Origin: Serratia nevei
GTDB taxonomy: Bacteria > Pseudomonadota > Gammaproteobacteria > Enterobacterales > Enterobacteriaceae
Direction of reading: 5' to 3'
NCBI RefSeq assembly: GCF_037948395.1
Contig: NZ_CP149940.1
Coordinates: 3,348,001-3,412,000 of the forward strand
DNA: 64,000 nt
Position numbers and translations under genes: made by a program. Positions 1 to 8,254 of this stretch are shown piece after piece. A model generated the notes under the pieces. It had not been told where the DNA came from. It did not search any database and saw only the letters and a program-made list of their open reading frames with translations. The first letter of the stretch is position 1, and each line of letters begins with the position of its first letter.

Positions 1-1
1 A

Positions 2-388
2 AATCTGCTGAGCGATGAGTTTCAACGCATGCAGACAGGCCAACTGTGTCACGTGACCCTGCCGAGCGACCGGCGCCTGCGCCAGGTATGCGATGCTTTG
101 TGCCGCGAATTGGGCCATGGCGAAACGCTCGCCTGGTGGGGGAAAAAGGTCGGCGCCAGCGAACGCACCCTGGCGAGGCTGTTTCGCGAAGAGACCGCGC
201 TGAGCTTTTCCGAATGGCGCCAGCAAATTCGCCTGCTGGAGGCGGTATGCAATCTGGCGCGCGGCGTAGCCGTGGGTCAACTGGCCCACGAACTGGGTTA
301 CGCCAGCCCTAGCGCGTTCATCGCCATGTTTCGCAAAAAACTGGGCGTATCGCCGCAACGCTATATTCACAGCGCGCTGGAAGCGTGA
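2..388 (+). CDS. AraC-family regulator, C-terminal part (5' end outside window)
   Basis: The frame is open from the first bases of the window, so the gene starts upstream and only about 128 C-terminal residues are visible. They form a double helix-turn-helix AraC/XylS DNA-binding domain, with the typical end 'LAHELGYASPSAFIAMFRKK' followed by LGVSPQRY. The style resembles the cupin-AraC NimR/YdeC group, but the ligand domain is not in the window, so the inducer and target cannot be inferred. Confidence 0.85.
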   Translation, partial: NLLSDEFQRMQTGQLCHVTLPSDRRLRQVCDALCRELGHGETLAWWGKKVGASERTLARLFREETALSFSEWRQQIRLLEAVCNLARGVAVGQLAHELGYASPSAFIAMFRKKLGVSPQRYIHSALEA

Positions 389-547
389 AAGTCGGGCAAG
401 CTTCAGATGACGGAATGCCAATATGGCGCGCGAATACACGCTGAAAATCAACGGCAGGCAGTGGATTGTCGTTCAGTGATTTGGCGCCAGGCCAGCGCTA
501 TCTGTGATGGGGATCGTTGAAAGGTTTATTCGTAAGTGATTGAATAG

Positions 548-637
548 TGGCGGAGAGAGGGGGATTTGAACCCCCGGTAGAGTTGCCCCTACTCCAGTTT
601 TCGAGACTGGTCCGTTCAGCCGCTCCGGCATCTCTCC
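548..637 (-). tRNA. serU: tRNA-Ser (anticodon CGA)
   Basis: The reverse complement begins GGAGAGATGCCGGAG, has the long class II variable arm of tRNA-Ser, the anticodon CGA in a CTCGAAA loop, a TTCAAAT T-loop, and an encoded CCA (plus-strand tgg at 548-550). It closely resembles E. coli serU. In E. coli serU also sits beside mtfA and asnT, which supports the name. Confidence 0.96.
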
Positions 638-729
638 TAACAACGCTTGCTATCATGCCCGCTTTTACGGCATTTTTACAGCATTAGCATACCGCTGAAC
701 GTTCAAGTGATGAGTTTACGAGCAACCTG

Positions 730-1530
730 ATGATTAAATGGCCGTGGAAAGCGACTCAACCCTCTCAACCCCAGGCAGACACTCAGGCCCAGTGGCAGGA
801 CGCGTTGGCGATCCCGCTGCTCTCGCCGCTGAATGAGCAGGAGCAGCAGCGGCTGGTGGCCGTTGCCGGGCAGATCTTGCAGCAAAAGCGCATCGTGCCG
901 CTGCAGGGGCTGCAGCTCACCTCGCAAATGCAGGCGCGCATCGCCCTGCTGTTCGCCCTGCCGGTGCTGGAACTCGGCGCGGAGTGCCTCGACGGCTTCA
1001 ACGAAATTCTGCTCTATCCCACTCCGTTCGTGGTGGAAGACGAATGGCAGGACGAAATTGGCCTGGTGCACTCGGGGCCGGTAGTGCAGTCCGGCCAAAG
1101 CTGGGAACAGGGGCCGATCGTGCTCAACTGGCAAGACGTGCAGGACTCTTTCGATCTTTCCGGTTTCAATCTGGTGATCCACGAAGCGGTGCACAAACTG
1201 GATATGCGCAACGGCGGCGTCGCTACCGGCGTGCCGCCGATCCCGCTGCGCGAGGTGGCCGCCTGGGAGCACGATCTGCACGCCGCGATGGAAAGCCTGC
1301 AGGACGAGATAGACATGGTCGGTGAAGAGGCCGCCAGCATGGATGCCTACGCCGCCACCGATGCGGCCGAGTGCTTCGCCGTGCTGTCGGAGTATTTCTT
1401 CAGCGCCCCCGAGCTGCTGGCCGAACGCTTCCCGGCGCTGTATCAGCACTTTTGCCGCTTCTACCGCCAGGATCCGCTGGCGCGCCTGCTGCGCAGCCAG
1501 GCGGAGAACGACGCGCAATGGGCTGATTGA
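730..1530 (+). CDS. mtfA: MtfA peptidase (DgsA/Mlc anti-repressor)
   Basis: Zinc metallopeptidase-like cytosolic protein that binds and titrates the glucose repressor Mlc (DgsA), relieving repression of ptsG. It is 266 aa, against 265 in E. coli, and similar over its whole length from MIKWPWK. The zinc-binding HExxH motif is HEAVH (His151, Glu152, His155), inside '[18 protein letters not shown]'; a downstream third ligand is expected in the [12 protein letters not shown] segment. It lies between tRNA-Ser and tRNA-Asn as in E. coli K-12. The peptidase and Mlc-binding roles come from family knowledge, not from this sequence. Confidence 0.96.
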   Translation: MIKWPWKATQPSQPQADTQAQWQDALAIPLLSPLNEQEQQRLVAVAGQILQQKRIVPLQGLQLTSQMQARIALLFALPVLELGAECLDGFNEILLYPTPFVVEDEWQDEIGLVHSGPVVQSGQSWEQGPIVLNWQDVQDSFDLSGFNLVIHEAVHKLDMRNGGVATGVPPIPLREVAAWEHDLHAAMESLQDEIDMVGEEAASMDAYAATDAAECFAVLSEYFFSAPELLAERFPALYQHFCRFYRQDPLARLLRSQAENDAQWAD

Positions 1531-1582
1531 TGGACGCATTGCTCAGATACCGAGCAGTCGCACCACTCAAGGCAATTTAGCG

Positions 1583-1611
1583 TTGACACACCCGGGGCCG
1601 CTGGATATCAT
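1583..1611 (+). promoter_or_regulatory. sigma-70 promoter of first tRNA-Asn
   Basis: TTGACA (1583-1588), a 17-bp spacer and TATCAT (1606-1611), followed by a GC-rich discriminator gcgccccg as in stringently controlled stable RNA promoters. The predicted start is about 1618, twelve bases before the mature tRNA. Confidence 0.85.
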
Positions 1612-1629
1612 GCGCCCCGTTCACACGAT

Positions 1630-1705
1630 TCCTCTGTAGTTCAGTCGGTAGAACGGCGGACTGTTAATCCGTATGTCACTGGTTCGAGTCCAGTCAGAGG
1701 AGCCA
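1630..1705 (+). tRNA. tRNA-Asn (anticodon GTT), copy 1
   Basis: A 76-nt cloverleaf beginning TCCTCTGTAGTTCAG, with anticodon GTT in CTGTTAATC, T-loop GGTTCGAGTCC and an encoded CCA at 1703-1705. It looks identical to the copies at 15420 and 42496. Confidence 0.98.
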
Positions 1706-1715
1706 TATTTAGAGA

Positions 1716-1747
1716 AGCCCGCTTAAGGAAACTTAAGCGGGCTTTTT
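1716..1747 (+). terminator. Rho-independent terminator of tRNA-Asn copy 1
   Basis: An 11-bp perfect stem GCCCGCTTAAG / CTTAAGCGGGC with a GAAA loop, followed by TTTTT, ten bases after the tRNA CCA end. Confidence 0.93.
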
Positions 1748-1759
1748 GCTATGGGGCAT

Positions 1760-2770
1760 TTACAGCCCGCGCTTTTCCATCAGCAGCGCCAGATCGACCA
1801 ACCGATTGGAGAACCCCCATTCGTTGTCATACCAGGCGAGCACTTTCACCAGGTTGCCGCCGATGACCAGCGTAGACAAACCATCGATAATCGATGAACG
1901 CGCGTCGCCCCGATAGTCGCTCGACACCAGCGGTTCATCGCTGTACCCCAAAATTCCTTTCAGCGGGCCGGACGCCGCCGCCGCGCGGAAAGCGGCGTTG
2001 ATTTCCTCCACCGTCGCCGGGCGTTTCAGCGTCACCGTCAGATCGACGATCGAGACGACCGGCACCGGCACCCGCAGCGAGTAACCGGTCAGGCGGCCGT
2101 CGAGATCCGGGATCACCTTGCCGAGCGCCTTGGCCGCGCCGCTGGAGTAAGGCACGATAGACTCTGCCGCCGCCCGCGCGCCGCGCAGATCTTTTTCCGG
2201 CTGATCGTGCAGCGCCTGGCTGTTGGTATAGGCGTGGGTGGTGTTCATCAGCCCGTATTCGATGCCGAAGGCCTGATGCAGCACCTGCGCGGCGGGTGCC
2301 AGCCCGTTGGTGGTGCAGCTGCCGTTGCTGACCACTTTATGCAGCGCCGGATCGTAGAGCTGGTCGTTAACCCCCATGACGATGGTGATGTCGTCGTTCT
2401 TGGCCGGCGCCGAGATAATCACCCGCTTGGCGCCGCCGTGCGTGATGTGCACTTCCGCCTTGGCTTTCTCGGTAAAGAAGCCCGTCGCTTCGATCACCAC
2501 GTCCACGCCCACGCTGCTCCACGGGATCTCGGCGGGATCGCGCTGCGAAAACACCTGAATCGGCCGGCCGTCCAGCAGCAGCTGGTTGTCGCCGGCTTCC
2601 ACCCTGGCCGCCAGCGTGCCGGAAAGCGTGTCGTATTTCAGCAGATGCGCCAGCGTCTTGCTGTCCGTCAGATCGTTGATCGCCACCACTTCAAAATCGC
2701 TGCGCCCCAGCGCCGCGCGCAGCACGTTGCGCCCGATCCTGCCGAAGCCGTTAATGCCTACTTTCACCAT
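1760..2770 (-). CDS. Type I glyceraldehyde-3-phosphate dehydrogenase (paralogue)
   Basis: Oxidative phosphorylation of glyceraldehyde-3-phosphate to 1,3-bisphosphoglycerate. It is 336 aa with the Rossmann start VGINGFGRIGRN, the NAD-type Asp in AINDLTD, the catalytic Cys152 in SNGSCTTNGLAP (the usual motif is SNASCTTN) and His179 in MNTTHAYTN. The sequence differs enough from the housekeeping enterobacterial GapA (for example RGARAAAESIVPYSSGAAK) to look like a second, GapB/GapC-style copy. It follows the GlxA-type regulator gene by 77 bp on the same strand and may be co-transcribed or controlled by it. Cofactor preference is not decided by what I can see. Confidence 0.9.
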   Translation of the reverse strand: MVKVGINGFGRIGRNVLRAALGRSDFEVVAINDLTDSKTLAHLLKYDTLSGTLAARVEAGDNQLLLDGRPIQVFSQRDPAEIPWSSVGVDVVIEATGFFTEKAKAEVHITHGGAKRVIISAPAKNDDITIVMGVNDQLYDPALHKVVSNGSCTTNGLAPAAQVLHQAFGIEYGLMNTTHAYTNSQALHDQPEKDLRGARAAAESIVPYSSGAAKALGKVIPDLDGRLTGYSLRVPVPVVSIVDLTVTLKRPATVEEINAAFRAAAASGPLKGILGYSDEPLVSSDYRGDARSSIIDGLSTLVIGGNLVKVLAWYDNEWGFSNRLVDLALLMEKRGL

Positions 2771-2847
2771 GATGCTCTCCTCGTTTTGGGCTTTGCCTCA
2801 AATCTAGCCCTGCCACGAGGCGGCGTAAATGACGTTTACCGATCAAT

Positions 2848-3822
2848 TTACGCCAAATTGCGCGCGTGGAAGCGTTCGCGGTATTCGCTCGGGGTCAGCT
2901 GCAGTTTGCGCTCAAACACCCGCCGCAGGTTAAGGCCGTTGCCGAAACCGGTGGCCAGCGCGATCTGTTCGATGCCCTCCGCACTCTGCTCGAGGCGCTG
3001 CCTGGCGGTATGCAACCGCCCTTCTTCGACGAATTTGGCGGGAGAAATGCCCGTCTCGCGGGTGAACACCCGGGTAAAGTTGCGCGGGCTCATCGCCACG
3101 CGTTCGGCCAACCGATCGACGCTGAGATCGTCGGCGAGGTTTTCCAGGATCCAGGATTGCAGGTCGCGGATCGGGCCCGGCGATTTGGCCTGGTTGAGCG
3201 GGTAGCGGCTGAACTGCGCCTGCCCGCCGGGGCGGCGCAGAAACATCACCAGATCCTGCGCCACTTCGCGCGCCTGCACGAAGCCGTAGTCGTCCTCCAC
3301 CAGCGCCAACGTCAGGTCGAAGCCGGAGCTGACGCCGCCGGAGGTCCAAATCGGACCGTCCTGCACGTAGATCGGGCCGTTCTCGACCTGCACCCGCGGG
3401 AAGCGCGCCTGCAGCGTTTCCGCCAGCCGCCAGTGAGTGGTCGCCCGCCGCCCGTCCAGCAATCCGGCCTCGGCCAGCAGCAGAGCCCCGCCGCAAACGG
3501 AAGCAATACGGCGCGCCTGCGGGGCCGCGCGGCGCAGCCAATCCGCCACCAGGGTGCCCTCTTCTTCGGTCGCCCCCTTGCCGGCAACAATGACGGTATC
3601 GCGCGGCAGGGCCGGATCGAGATCCGCCAGGCGATGGTCGGCCAACAGGCTCAGCCCGGACAGGCCGTGGACCACCCGATGGGATTGCGTGGTGGCGACC
3701 GCGATCTGATACAGCGGCGCCTCGGCAGGGCTCAAACGGTTAGCCTGCATCAGGATATCGGCGATGCCCGCCGCTTCGAACAGCATGCCCCCTTCAGGGA
3801 CGATAATCAGGAATGTATGCAT
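2848..3822 (-). CDS. GlxA-family transcriptional regulator (DJ-1/PfpI + AraC HTH)
   Basis: About 324 aa. Residues 1-190 form a DJ-1/PfpI-like amidase fold, with the nucleophile-type motif ASVCGGALLLAEAGLL and GRRATTHW. The last 100 residues form an AraC double HTH (RLAERVAMSPRNFTRVF ... IALATGFGNGLNLRR). The start chosen is ATG at 3822 (MHTFLIIVPEGG), which fits the family N-terminus; an upstream TTG at 3846 would add eight hydrophobic residues, and neither has a clear Shine-Dalgarno sequence. Such regulators often control amino-acid or amine catabolism; the target here is unknown, the nearest same-strand gene being GAPDH. Confidence 0.85.
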   Translation of the reverse strand: MHTFLIIVPEGGMLFEAAGIADILMQANRLSPAEAPLYQIAVATTQSHRVVHGLSGLSLLADHRLADLDPALPRDTVIVAGKGATEEEGTLVADWLRRAAPQARRIASVCGGALLLAEAGLLDGRRATTHWRLAETLQARFPRVQVENGPIYVQDGPIWTSGGVSSGFDLTLALVEDDYGFVQAREVAQDLVMFLRRPGGQAQFSRYPLNQAKSPGPIRDLQSWILENLADDLSVDRLAERVAMSPRNFTRVFTRETGISPAKFVEEGRLHTARQRLEQSAEGIEQIALATGFGNGLNLRRVFERKLQLTPSEYRERFHARNLA

Positions 3823-3902
3823 GGCGATAATAAGAAGAACGAGCAAAACAGGTCAGACAGCCACTGTATAAGAAAAGCCTCGCCGGTTCACCCTGCGGGC
3901 AT

Positions 3903-3933
3903 AAAAAAGCCCGCAGGCAAGCGCCGACGGGCC
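3903..3933 (-). terminator. Terminator after the SDR gene
   Basis: On the minus strand, GCCCG-tc-GGC-gctt-GCC-tg-CGGGC is followed by TTTTTT, fifteen bases after the SDR stop codon. Confidence 0.7.
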
Positions 3934-3948
3934 AACAAAGCACTGCCC

Positions 3949-4683
3949 TCAAGCCTGCGGCAGGTTCACCCCGCCGGCGCGCGCCAACTGCGCCAGCAGC
4001 GCCGTTTGAAACGCCTCGTCGTGCACCGCCGCGTGGGGATCGAACCGTTGCTGATGGTGCCAATAGCCGCCGGACGCCAGGACCTGCGGCTCATCGCTGG
4101 TCACCAACCACGCCTGCGTCACATGCCCCAGCGCCAGATCGTCGGGCGCATCCGCGCCGCCCATTTTGGTCGGCACCCAGCCGGGATCGACCGCGCTGCT
4201 GATCACGTCAGGCCACAGGCGCGCCACGGCGGCGGCCAGCGCGGTGACGAACAGCTTGCTGTCCGAATAGGAGCCCGCAGCGCCGCCGAGCCAGTCTACG
4301 CCGTTCAGTTCCGGCACGCCGTCAAAGTGCATGCTGCTGCTCAGGTAGACGATACGCTTGGGGCGTTCGATCAGGGCCGTCAGCAGGTAAGGCGCAATCA
4401 CGTTCACCGGCATCACCTGCGGCCCGGTAAACATACCGGCGTTGTGGATCACCGCGTCCGGGCGGCCGAGGCGATTGACCTGCTCGGCAAGCTGCCGGAT
4501 CTGCTGCACATCGGACAGATCGCCGATCGCCGCCTGCGCACCGCGATCCAGCAGATCGCGCACCGCGTCCAAACGGCCGGGCTCACGCGCATGCAAAATC
4601 ACCTGATGCCCTTCGTCCAACAGCGTTTGCGCGGCGGCGCGGCCCAGCCCGTCTACCGAACCGGTAATGAAAATGCGTGACAT
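3949..4683 (-). CDS. Short-chain dehydrogenase/reductase family protein
   Basis: About 244 aa cytosolic NAD(P)-dependent oxidoreductase. It has the glycine-rich nucleotide motif ITGSVDGLGRAAA (TGxxxGxG), the NAG of VIHNAGMF, and a Ser plus YSDSK catalytic pair (SSSMHF ... SYSDSK). The start is ATG 4683, preceded by GGAGGAG; the longer open frame to 4725 lacks a ribosome site. It starts 13 bp after the luciferase-like gene ends, so the two are very likely one transcript. Substrate unknown. Confidence 0.88.
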   Translation of the reverse strand: MSRIFITGSVDGLGRAAAQTLLDEGHQVILHAREPGRLDAVRDLLDRGAQAAIGDLSDVQQIRQLAEQVNRLGRPDAVIHNAGMFTGPQVMPVNVIAPYLLTALIERPKRIVYLSSSMHFDGVPELNGVDWLGGAAGSYSDSKLFVTALAAAVARLWPDVISSAVDPGWVPTKMGGADAPDDLALGHVTQAWLVTSDEPQVLASGGYWHHQQRFDPHAAVHDEAFQTALLAQLARAGGVNLPQA

Positions 4684-4696
4684 GTCACTCCTCCGT

Positions 4697-5719
4697 TTAG
4701 CGCCAGCCGAGCGCCGGCGCGACATGGGTTAAAATCGATTCGATCACGTGGGCGTTGTAATCCACGCCCAGCTGGTTAGGCACGGTCAGCAGCAGCGTAT
4801 CCGCTTCGGCGATGGCCTCGTCCTGCGCCAGCTGCTCGATCAACACGTCCGGCTCGGCGGCATAGCTGCGGCCGAAGATCGCCCGGGTCTGCGCGTCGAT
4901 ATATCCGAGCTGATCGCCCTCCTTGCCACCGCCGCCGAAGTAGTTGCGATCCCGCTGATCCACCAGCGCGAAGATGCTGCGGCTCACGGAAACCCGCGGC
5001 TCATGCGCGTGGCCGGCCTCTTGCCAGGCGGCGCGGTAGGCGCGGATCTGCTTGGCCTGCTGGATGTGGAAGGGTTCGCCGGTCTCGTCGTTCTTGAGCG
5101 TCGAGCTTTGCAGGTGCATACCCAGCTTCGCCGCCCAGACGGCGGTGGCGTTCGAACCGGCGCCCCACCAGATGCGATCGCGCAGCCCGGCGGAAAACGG
5201 CTCCGGCCGCAGCAGCCCGGGCGGATTCGGGAACATCGGCTGTGGATTGGGCTCGGCGAACCCTTCGCCGCGCAGCGCTTCCAGGAACACTTCGGTATGG
5301 CGGCGGGCCATGTCCGCGTCGCTCTCGCCATCGGCCGGGGCATAGCCGAAATAGCGCCAGCCGTCGATCACCTGCTCCGGCGAGCCGCGGCTGATGCCGA
5401 GCTGCAGCCGCCCGCCGGCGATCAGATCCGCCGCGCCGGCGTCTTCCACCATGTACAGCGGATTTTCATAACGCATGTCGATCACGCCGGTGCCGATCTC
5501 GATGCGTTGGGTTTTGGCGCCGATGGCGGCCAGCAGCGGGAACGGCGACCCCAGCTGGCGTGCAAAGTGGTGTACGCGAAAATAGGCGCCGTCCGCCCCC
5601 AGATCTTCGGCGGCAACCGCCAGATCGATGGACTGCAGCAGCGCATCCGCTGCGGAACGGGTGCCGGACTGGGCGGAAGGCGACCAGTGGCCAAACGAGA
5701 GAAAACCAATCTTTTTCAT
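4697..5719 (-). CDS. LLM-class flavin-dependent oxidoreductase (luciferase-like monooxygenase)
   Basis: 340 aa TIM-barrel protein of the bacterial luciferase-like family. Family signatures seen are AEDLGADGAYFRVHHF near the N-terminus, IEIGTGVIDMRYENPLYMVEDAGAAD (given here only as a region, residues about 73-98) and GGRLQLGISRGSPEQV. Enzymes of this type use reduced FMN or F420 with O2; in Serratia, FMN is likely. It is the first gene of a pair with the downstream SDR. The real substrate is unknown. Confidence 0.88.
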   Translation of the reverse strand: MKKIGFLSFGHWSPSAQSGTRSAADALLQSIDLAVAAEDLGADGAYFRVHHFARQLGSPFPLLAAIGAKTQRIEIGTGVIDMRYENPLYMVEDAGAADLIAGGRLQLGISRGSPEQVIDGWRYFGYAPADGESDADMARRHTEVFLEALRGEGFAEPNPQPMFPNPPGLLRPEPFSAGLRDRIWWGAGSNATAVWAAKLGMHLQSSTLKNDETGEPFHIQQAKQIRAYRAAWQEAGHAHEPRVSVSRSIFALVDQRDRNYFGGGGKEGDQLGYIDAQTRAIFGRSYAAEPDVLIEQLAQDEAIAEADTLLLTVPNQLGVDYNAHVIESILTHVAPALGWR

Positions 5720-5872
5720 CGGGAATCGTCCTCAAAGGCAAAATCATCGGCCTACAGTGACAAAAATCGCGCGCTCTGCGCCAGCAAAATCGCCCCCGAT
5801 CGCACTAAACGAACCGATTGCCGCTGCGCCGCCCGGCGATTGTAATCAAAAAACAAATGTCGTATAACAAGC

Positions 5873-5962
5873 AGCTCCGAGGGGTGTCCTGTTACGGGCT
5901 GAGATGGCGCAAGCCGAACCCTTTGAACCTGATCTGGGTCATGCCAGCGAAGGGACGGTTAG
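5873..5962 (+). ncRNA. TPP riboswitch (THI element)
   Basis: The conserved TPP aptamer core is plain: GGGGTG (5881), CTGAGATGG (5899-5907), ACCCTTTGAACCTGAT (5918-5933) and GGGTCATGCCAGCGAAGGGA (5936-5955). It lies about 75 bases upstream of tenA and should sense thiamine pyrophosphate, lowering expression of the tenA-thiZXY operon when TPP is plentiful. A separate hairpin AGGCAAC/GTTGCCT (5961-5987) follows with no U-tract, which argues against simple transcription termination there. Confidence 0.96.
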
Positions 5963-6007
5963 GCAACAACGCTCTCACCCGTTGCCTGTTCATACCCCAG
6001 CGTGCCC

Positions 6008-6033
6008 GGATCTCCACTGACTCAAGGAGGTCC
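6008..6033 (+). promoter_or_regulatory. Possible Shine-Dalgarno-sequestering hairpin before tenA
   Basis: GGATCTCC (6008-6015) can pair over eight positions (one G-U) with GGAGGTCC (6026-6033). The second half holds the strong AAGGAGG ribosome site of tenA. With the aptamer upstream, this suggests translational control as the riboswitch output. No folding was computed. Confidence 0.55.
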
Positions 6034-6034
6034 C

Positions 6035-6718
6035 ATGTCCATCACCACCCTGTTCGAAAGCGGTCTTTACGGCCGGCTGCGCCAACAAGCCGGCAGCCAC
6101 TGGCAGGACTACGTCGATCACCCGTTTCTGCAGCAGCTGGCCGCCGGCACCTTGCCCGAACGCGCTTTTCGCCGCTACCTGACCCAGGACTACCTGTTCC
6201 TGCTGCACTTCGCCCGCGCCTACGCGCTGCTGGTCAGCAAGCTGCGCACCCTGCCGGAGATGCGCGCCGCCACGGCGTCGCTCAACGGCATCGTCGCCGA
6301 ACTGCCGCTGCACGTCGCCTACTGCGCCGAATGGGGGCTGAGCGAAGCGCAAATCGCCGCCCAGCCGGAAGCGGCGGAGACCATGAACTACACCCGTTAC
6401 GTGCTGGATATCGGCCATGCCGGCGACGCCCTCGATCTGCTGGCCGGCCTGCTGCCCTGCGTGGCCGGCTATGCCGAAATCGGCCTGCGGCTGCTGCACG
6501 ACCCCGCCACCAAAATGGAGGGCAATCCTTACGCCTCCTGGATCCGCAACTACGGTGACGAGGGCTATCTGGCCGGCGTGCGCGCTGCCATCGAGCTGCT
6601 CGAGACCGTCGGCCACCAGCGCGGCGCACCAGGTCGCCTCACCGAGCTGGCGCAGATTTTTACCACCGCCACCCAGTTGGAATCGGCATTTTGGCAGATG
6701 GGGCTGAACGCCTCATGA
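6035..6718 (+). CDS. tenA: TenA-family thiaminase II / aminopyrimidine aminohydrolase
   Basis: 227 aa cytosolic all-helical enzyme that releases HMP (4-amino-5-hydroxymethyl-2-methylpyrimidine) from degraded thiamine pyrimidines such as amino-HMP for thiamine salvage. The catalytic cysteine of the TenA_C class is Cys142 in LLPCVAGYAEIG, and the C-terminal glutamate is Glu216 in ATQLESAFW. The start at 6035 follows AAGGAGG; the longer frame from 6002 lies in the riboswitch leader. First gene of the TPP-riboswitch operon, with an ATGA overlap to the ABC ATPase, matching a salvage-plus-uptake unit. Confidence 0.94.
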   Translation: MSITTLFESGLYGRLRQQAGSHWQDYVDHPFLQQLAAGTLPERAFRRYLTQDYLFLLHFARAYALLVSKLRTLPEMRAATASLNGIVAELPLHVAYCAEWGLSEAQIAAQPEAAETMNYTRYVLDIGHAGDALDLLAGLLPCVAGYAEIGLRLLHDPATKMEGNPYASWIRNYGDEGYLAGVRAAIELLETVGHQRGAPGRLTELAQIFTTATQLESAFWQMGLNAS

Positions 6719-7455
6719 CCTCCCCGCTTCTCCCGCCCGGCATCCAGGTGCGGGATCTCAGCCTGCGTTTCGGTCAGCAAATCGTCTTCGACCGGCTGAG
6801 CTTCGACATCGTCGGCGGCAGCTTCGTCGCCCTGCTCGGCGCCAGCGGCGCCGGCAAAACCAGCCTGCTGAAGATCATCGCCGGCCTGGAACGGGCGACC
6901 TCGGGCACGGTGACCGGCAGCGACGGTTTGCCGATCGCCGGGCGCATCGCCTACATGGGGCAAAAAGACCTGCTCTACCCGTGGCTGACCGTCGAGGAGA
7001 ACGTCGCCCTCGGCTCGCGGCTGCGCGGCGAAGTGACGGATCGAGCGTGGGTGGCGCATCTGCTGGAGCGCGTGGGCCTGGCCGCGCATGGCCGCAGCCT
7101 GCCCGCCGCGCTGTCCGGCGGCATGCGCCAGCGCGCCGCCATCGCCCGCACTCTCTACGAACGCCAGCCGATCGTGCTGATGGACGAACCCTTTTCCGCG
7201 CTGGACGCCATTACCCGCGCCGAGATCCAGAGCCTGGCCGCCGAACTGCTGGCGCAAAACACCGTGCTGCTGATCACCCACGATCCGATGGAGGCCTGCC
7301 GCCTGAGCCACCGGCTGCTGGTGCTGTCGCCCTGGCCGCTGGGCCTCGACGATACCCACCGCATCAGCGGGCAACCGCCGCGCGCGCCGGATGACGCCGA
7401 CCTGCTGAAAAGCCAGGCCGAGCTGCTGCAACAGCTGGTGAGGGCCGCGCAATGA
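6715..7455 (+). CDS. thiZ: Thiamine-pyrimidine ABC transporter, ATP-binding protein (ThiZ-type)
   Basis: 246 aa ABC ATPase of the nitrate/taurine/pyrimidine class. Walker A is GASGAGKTS, the signature LSGGMRQR and Walker B IVLMDEPFSALD, with the switch histidine in LLITHD. The start ATG 6715 overlaps the tenA stop as ATGA, which implies translational coupling. With ThiX and ThiY it should import a formylamino- or aminopyrimidine that TenA converts to HMP. The specificity comes from operon context and the riboswitch. Confidence 0.88.
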   Translation: MTSPLLPPGIQVRDLSLRFGQQIVFDRLSFDIVGGSFVALLGASGAGKTSLLKIIAGLERATSGTVTGSDGLPIAGRIAYMGQKDLLYPWLTVEENVALGSRLRGEVTDRAWVAHLLERVGLAAHGRSLPAALSGGMRQRAAIARTLYERQPIVLMDEPFSALDAITRAEIQSLAAELLAQNTVLLITHDPMEACRLSHRLLVLSPWPLGLDDTHRISGQPPRAPDDADLLKSQAELLQQLVRAAQ

Positions 7456-8219
7456 AGATTGCCAAAGAGCGTGGGCTTACCCGCCTGCGGCGTGGGCTGA
7501 CGGTGTTTGCCGGCCTGCTGCTGCTGTGGTGGCTGGCGGCGCAAAGCGGCATTCCGGCCTTTCTGCTGCCCACGCCGAGCGCGGTGGCGCAGGCGCTGTG
7601 GGACGGGCGCGGCTACCTCGCCTGGCACACGCTGGTCACCGCTTCGGAGATCGTCAGCGGGCTGGCGCTGGGTGTGCTGCTCGGCGCGGCGCTGGCGCTG
7701 TGCATGATCTTCTCGCCGCGCCTGCAACGCTGGCTGATGCCGCTGGTGCTCACCAGCCAGGCGATACCGGTGTTCGCCCTGGCGCCGCTGCTGGTGCTGT
7801 GGTTCGGCTTCGGCATGAGCGCCAAGGTGGCGATGGCGGTGCTGGTGATTTTCTTCCCGGTGGTATCGGCCTTTTTCGACGGGCTGCGCCGGGTCAACAA
7901 CGACTATCTCGATCTGGCGCGCACGATGCGCGCTTCGCGCTGGGCGCAGCTGCGGCACGTGCGGCTGATGGCGGCGCTGCCGGCCTTCGGCTCCGGCCTG
8001 CGCATGGCCGCCGCCGTCGCGCCGATCGGCGCCATCATCGGCGAATGGGTCGGCTCGGCCGAAGGGCTGGGCTACGTGATGCTGAACGCCAACGCGCGCA
8101 TGCAGACCGACGTCTGCTTCGCCGCGCTGTTTATTTTGGTGCTGATGACCGTGCTGCTGTGGGCTGCGGTGGATGCGCTGCTGCGGCGCCTGATCGCCTG
8201 GGCGCCGGAAAACGACTGA
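7452..8219 (+). CDS. thiX: Thiamine-pyrimidine ABC transporter permease (ThiX-type)
   Basis: 255 aa inner-membrane protein with about six hydrophobic helices (first VFAGLLLLWWLAA, last FAALFILVLMTVLLWAAVDALL). The binding-protein-dependent permease EAA-type loop is recognisable around DLARTMRASRWAQLRHVRLMAA. It overlaps the ATPase gene by ATGA at 7452 and is followed by the binding-protein gene. Gene symbol by analogy with Bacillus ThiXYZ. Confidence 0.87.
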   Translation: MKIAKERGLTRLRRGLTVFAGLLLLWWLAAQSGIPAFLLPTPSAVAQALWDGRGYLAWHTLVTASEIVSGLALGVLLGAALALCMIFSPRLQRWLMPLVLTSQAIPVFALAPLLVLWFGFGMSAKVAMAVLVIFFPVVSAFFDGLRRVNNDYLDLARTMRASRWAQLRHVRLMAALPAFGSGLRMAAAVAPIGAIIGEWVGSAEGLGYVMLNANARMQTDVCFAALFILVLMTVLLWAAVDALLRRLIAWAPEND

Positions 8220-8254
8220 TGATTGCAACCATAACCAGGGATAAAGGAACGACC

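Noticed and set aside
424..480. Eighteen-codon frame MAREYTLKINGRQWIVVQ
   Set aside because: It vaguely recalls the start of 2Fe-2S dehydrogenase small subunits, but it is too short to support a gene or pseudogene call.
2207..3205. Long plus-strand open frame of 332 codons
   Set aside because: Antisense to the GAPDH and GlxA-type genes; composition is His/Arg/Gln-rich as expected from reversed GC-rich codons, with no ribosome site.
2866..4680. Plus-strand open frame of 604 codons
   Set aside because: Runs antisense through the GlxA-type regulator and the SDR; no family features.
7526..8254. Upstream extension of the thiY frame
   Set aside because: It overlaps thiX in another frame and is Gly/Ala/Arg-rich; the signal peptide and ribosome site place the true start at 8255.
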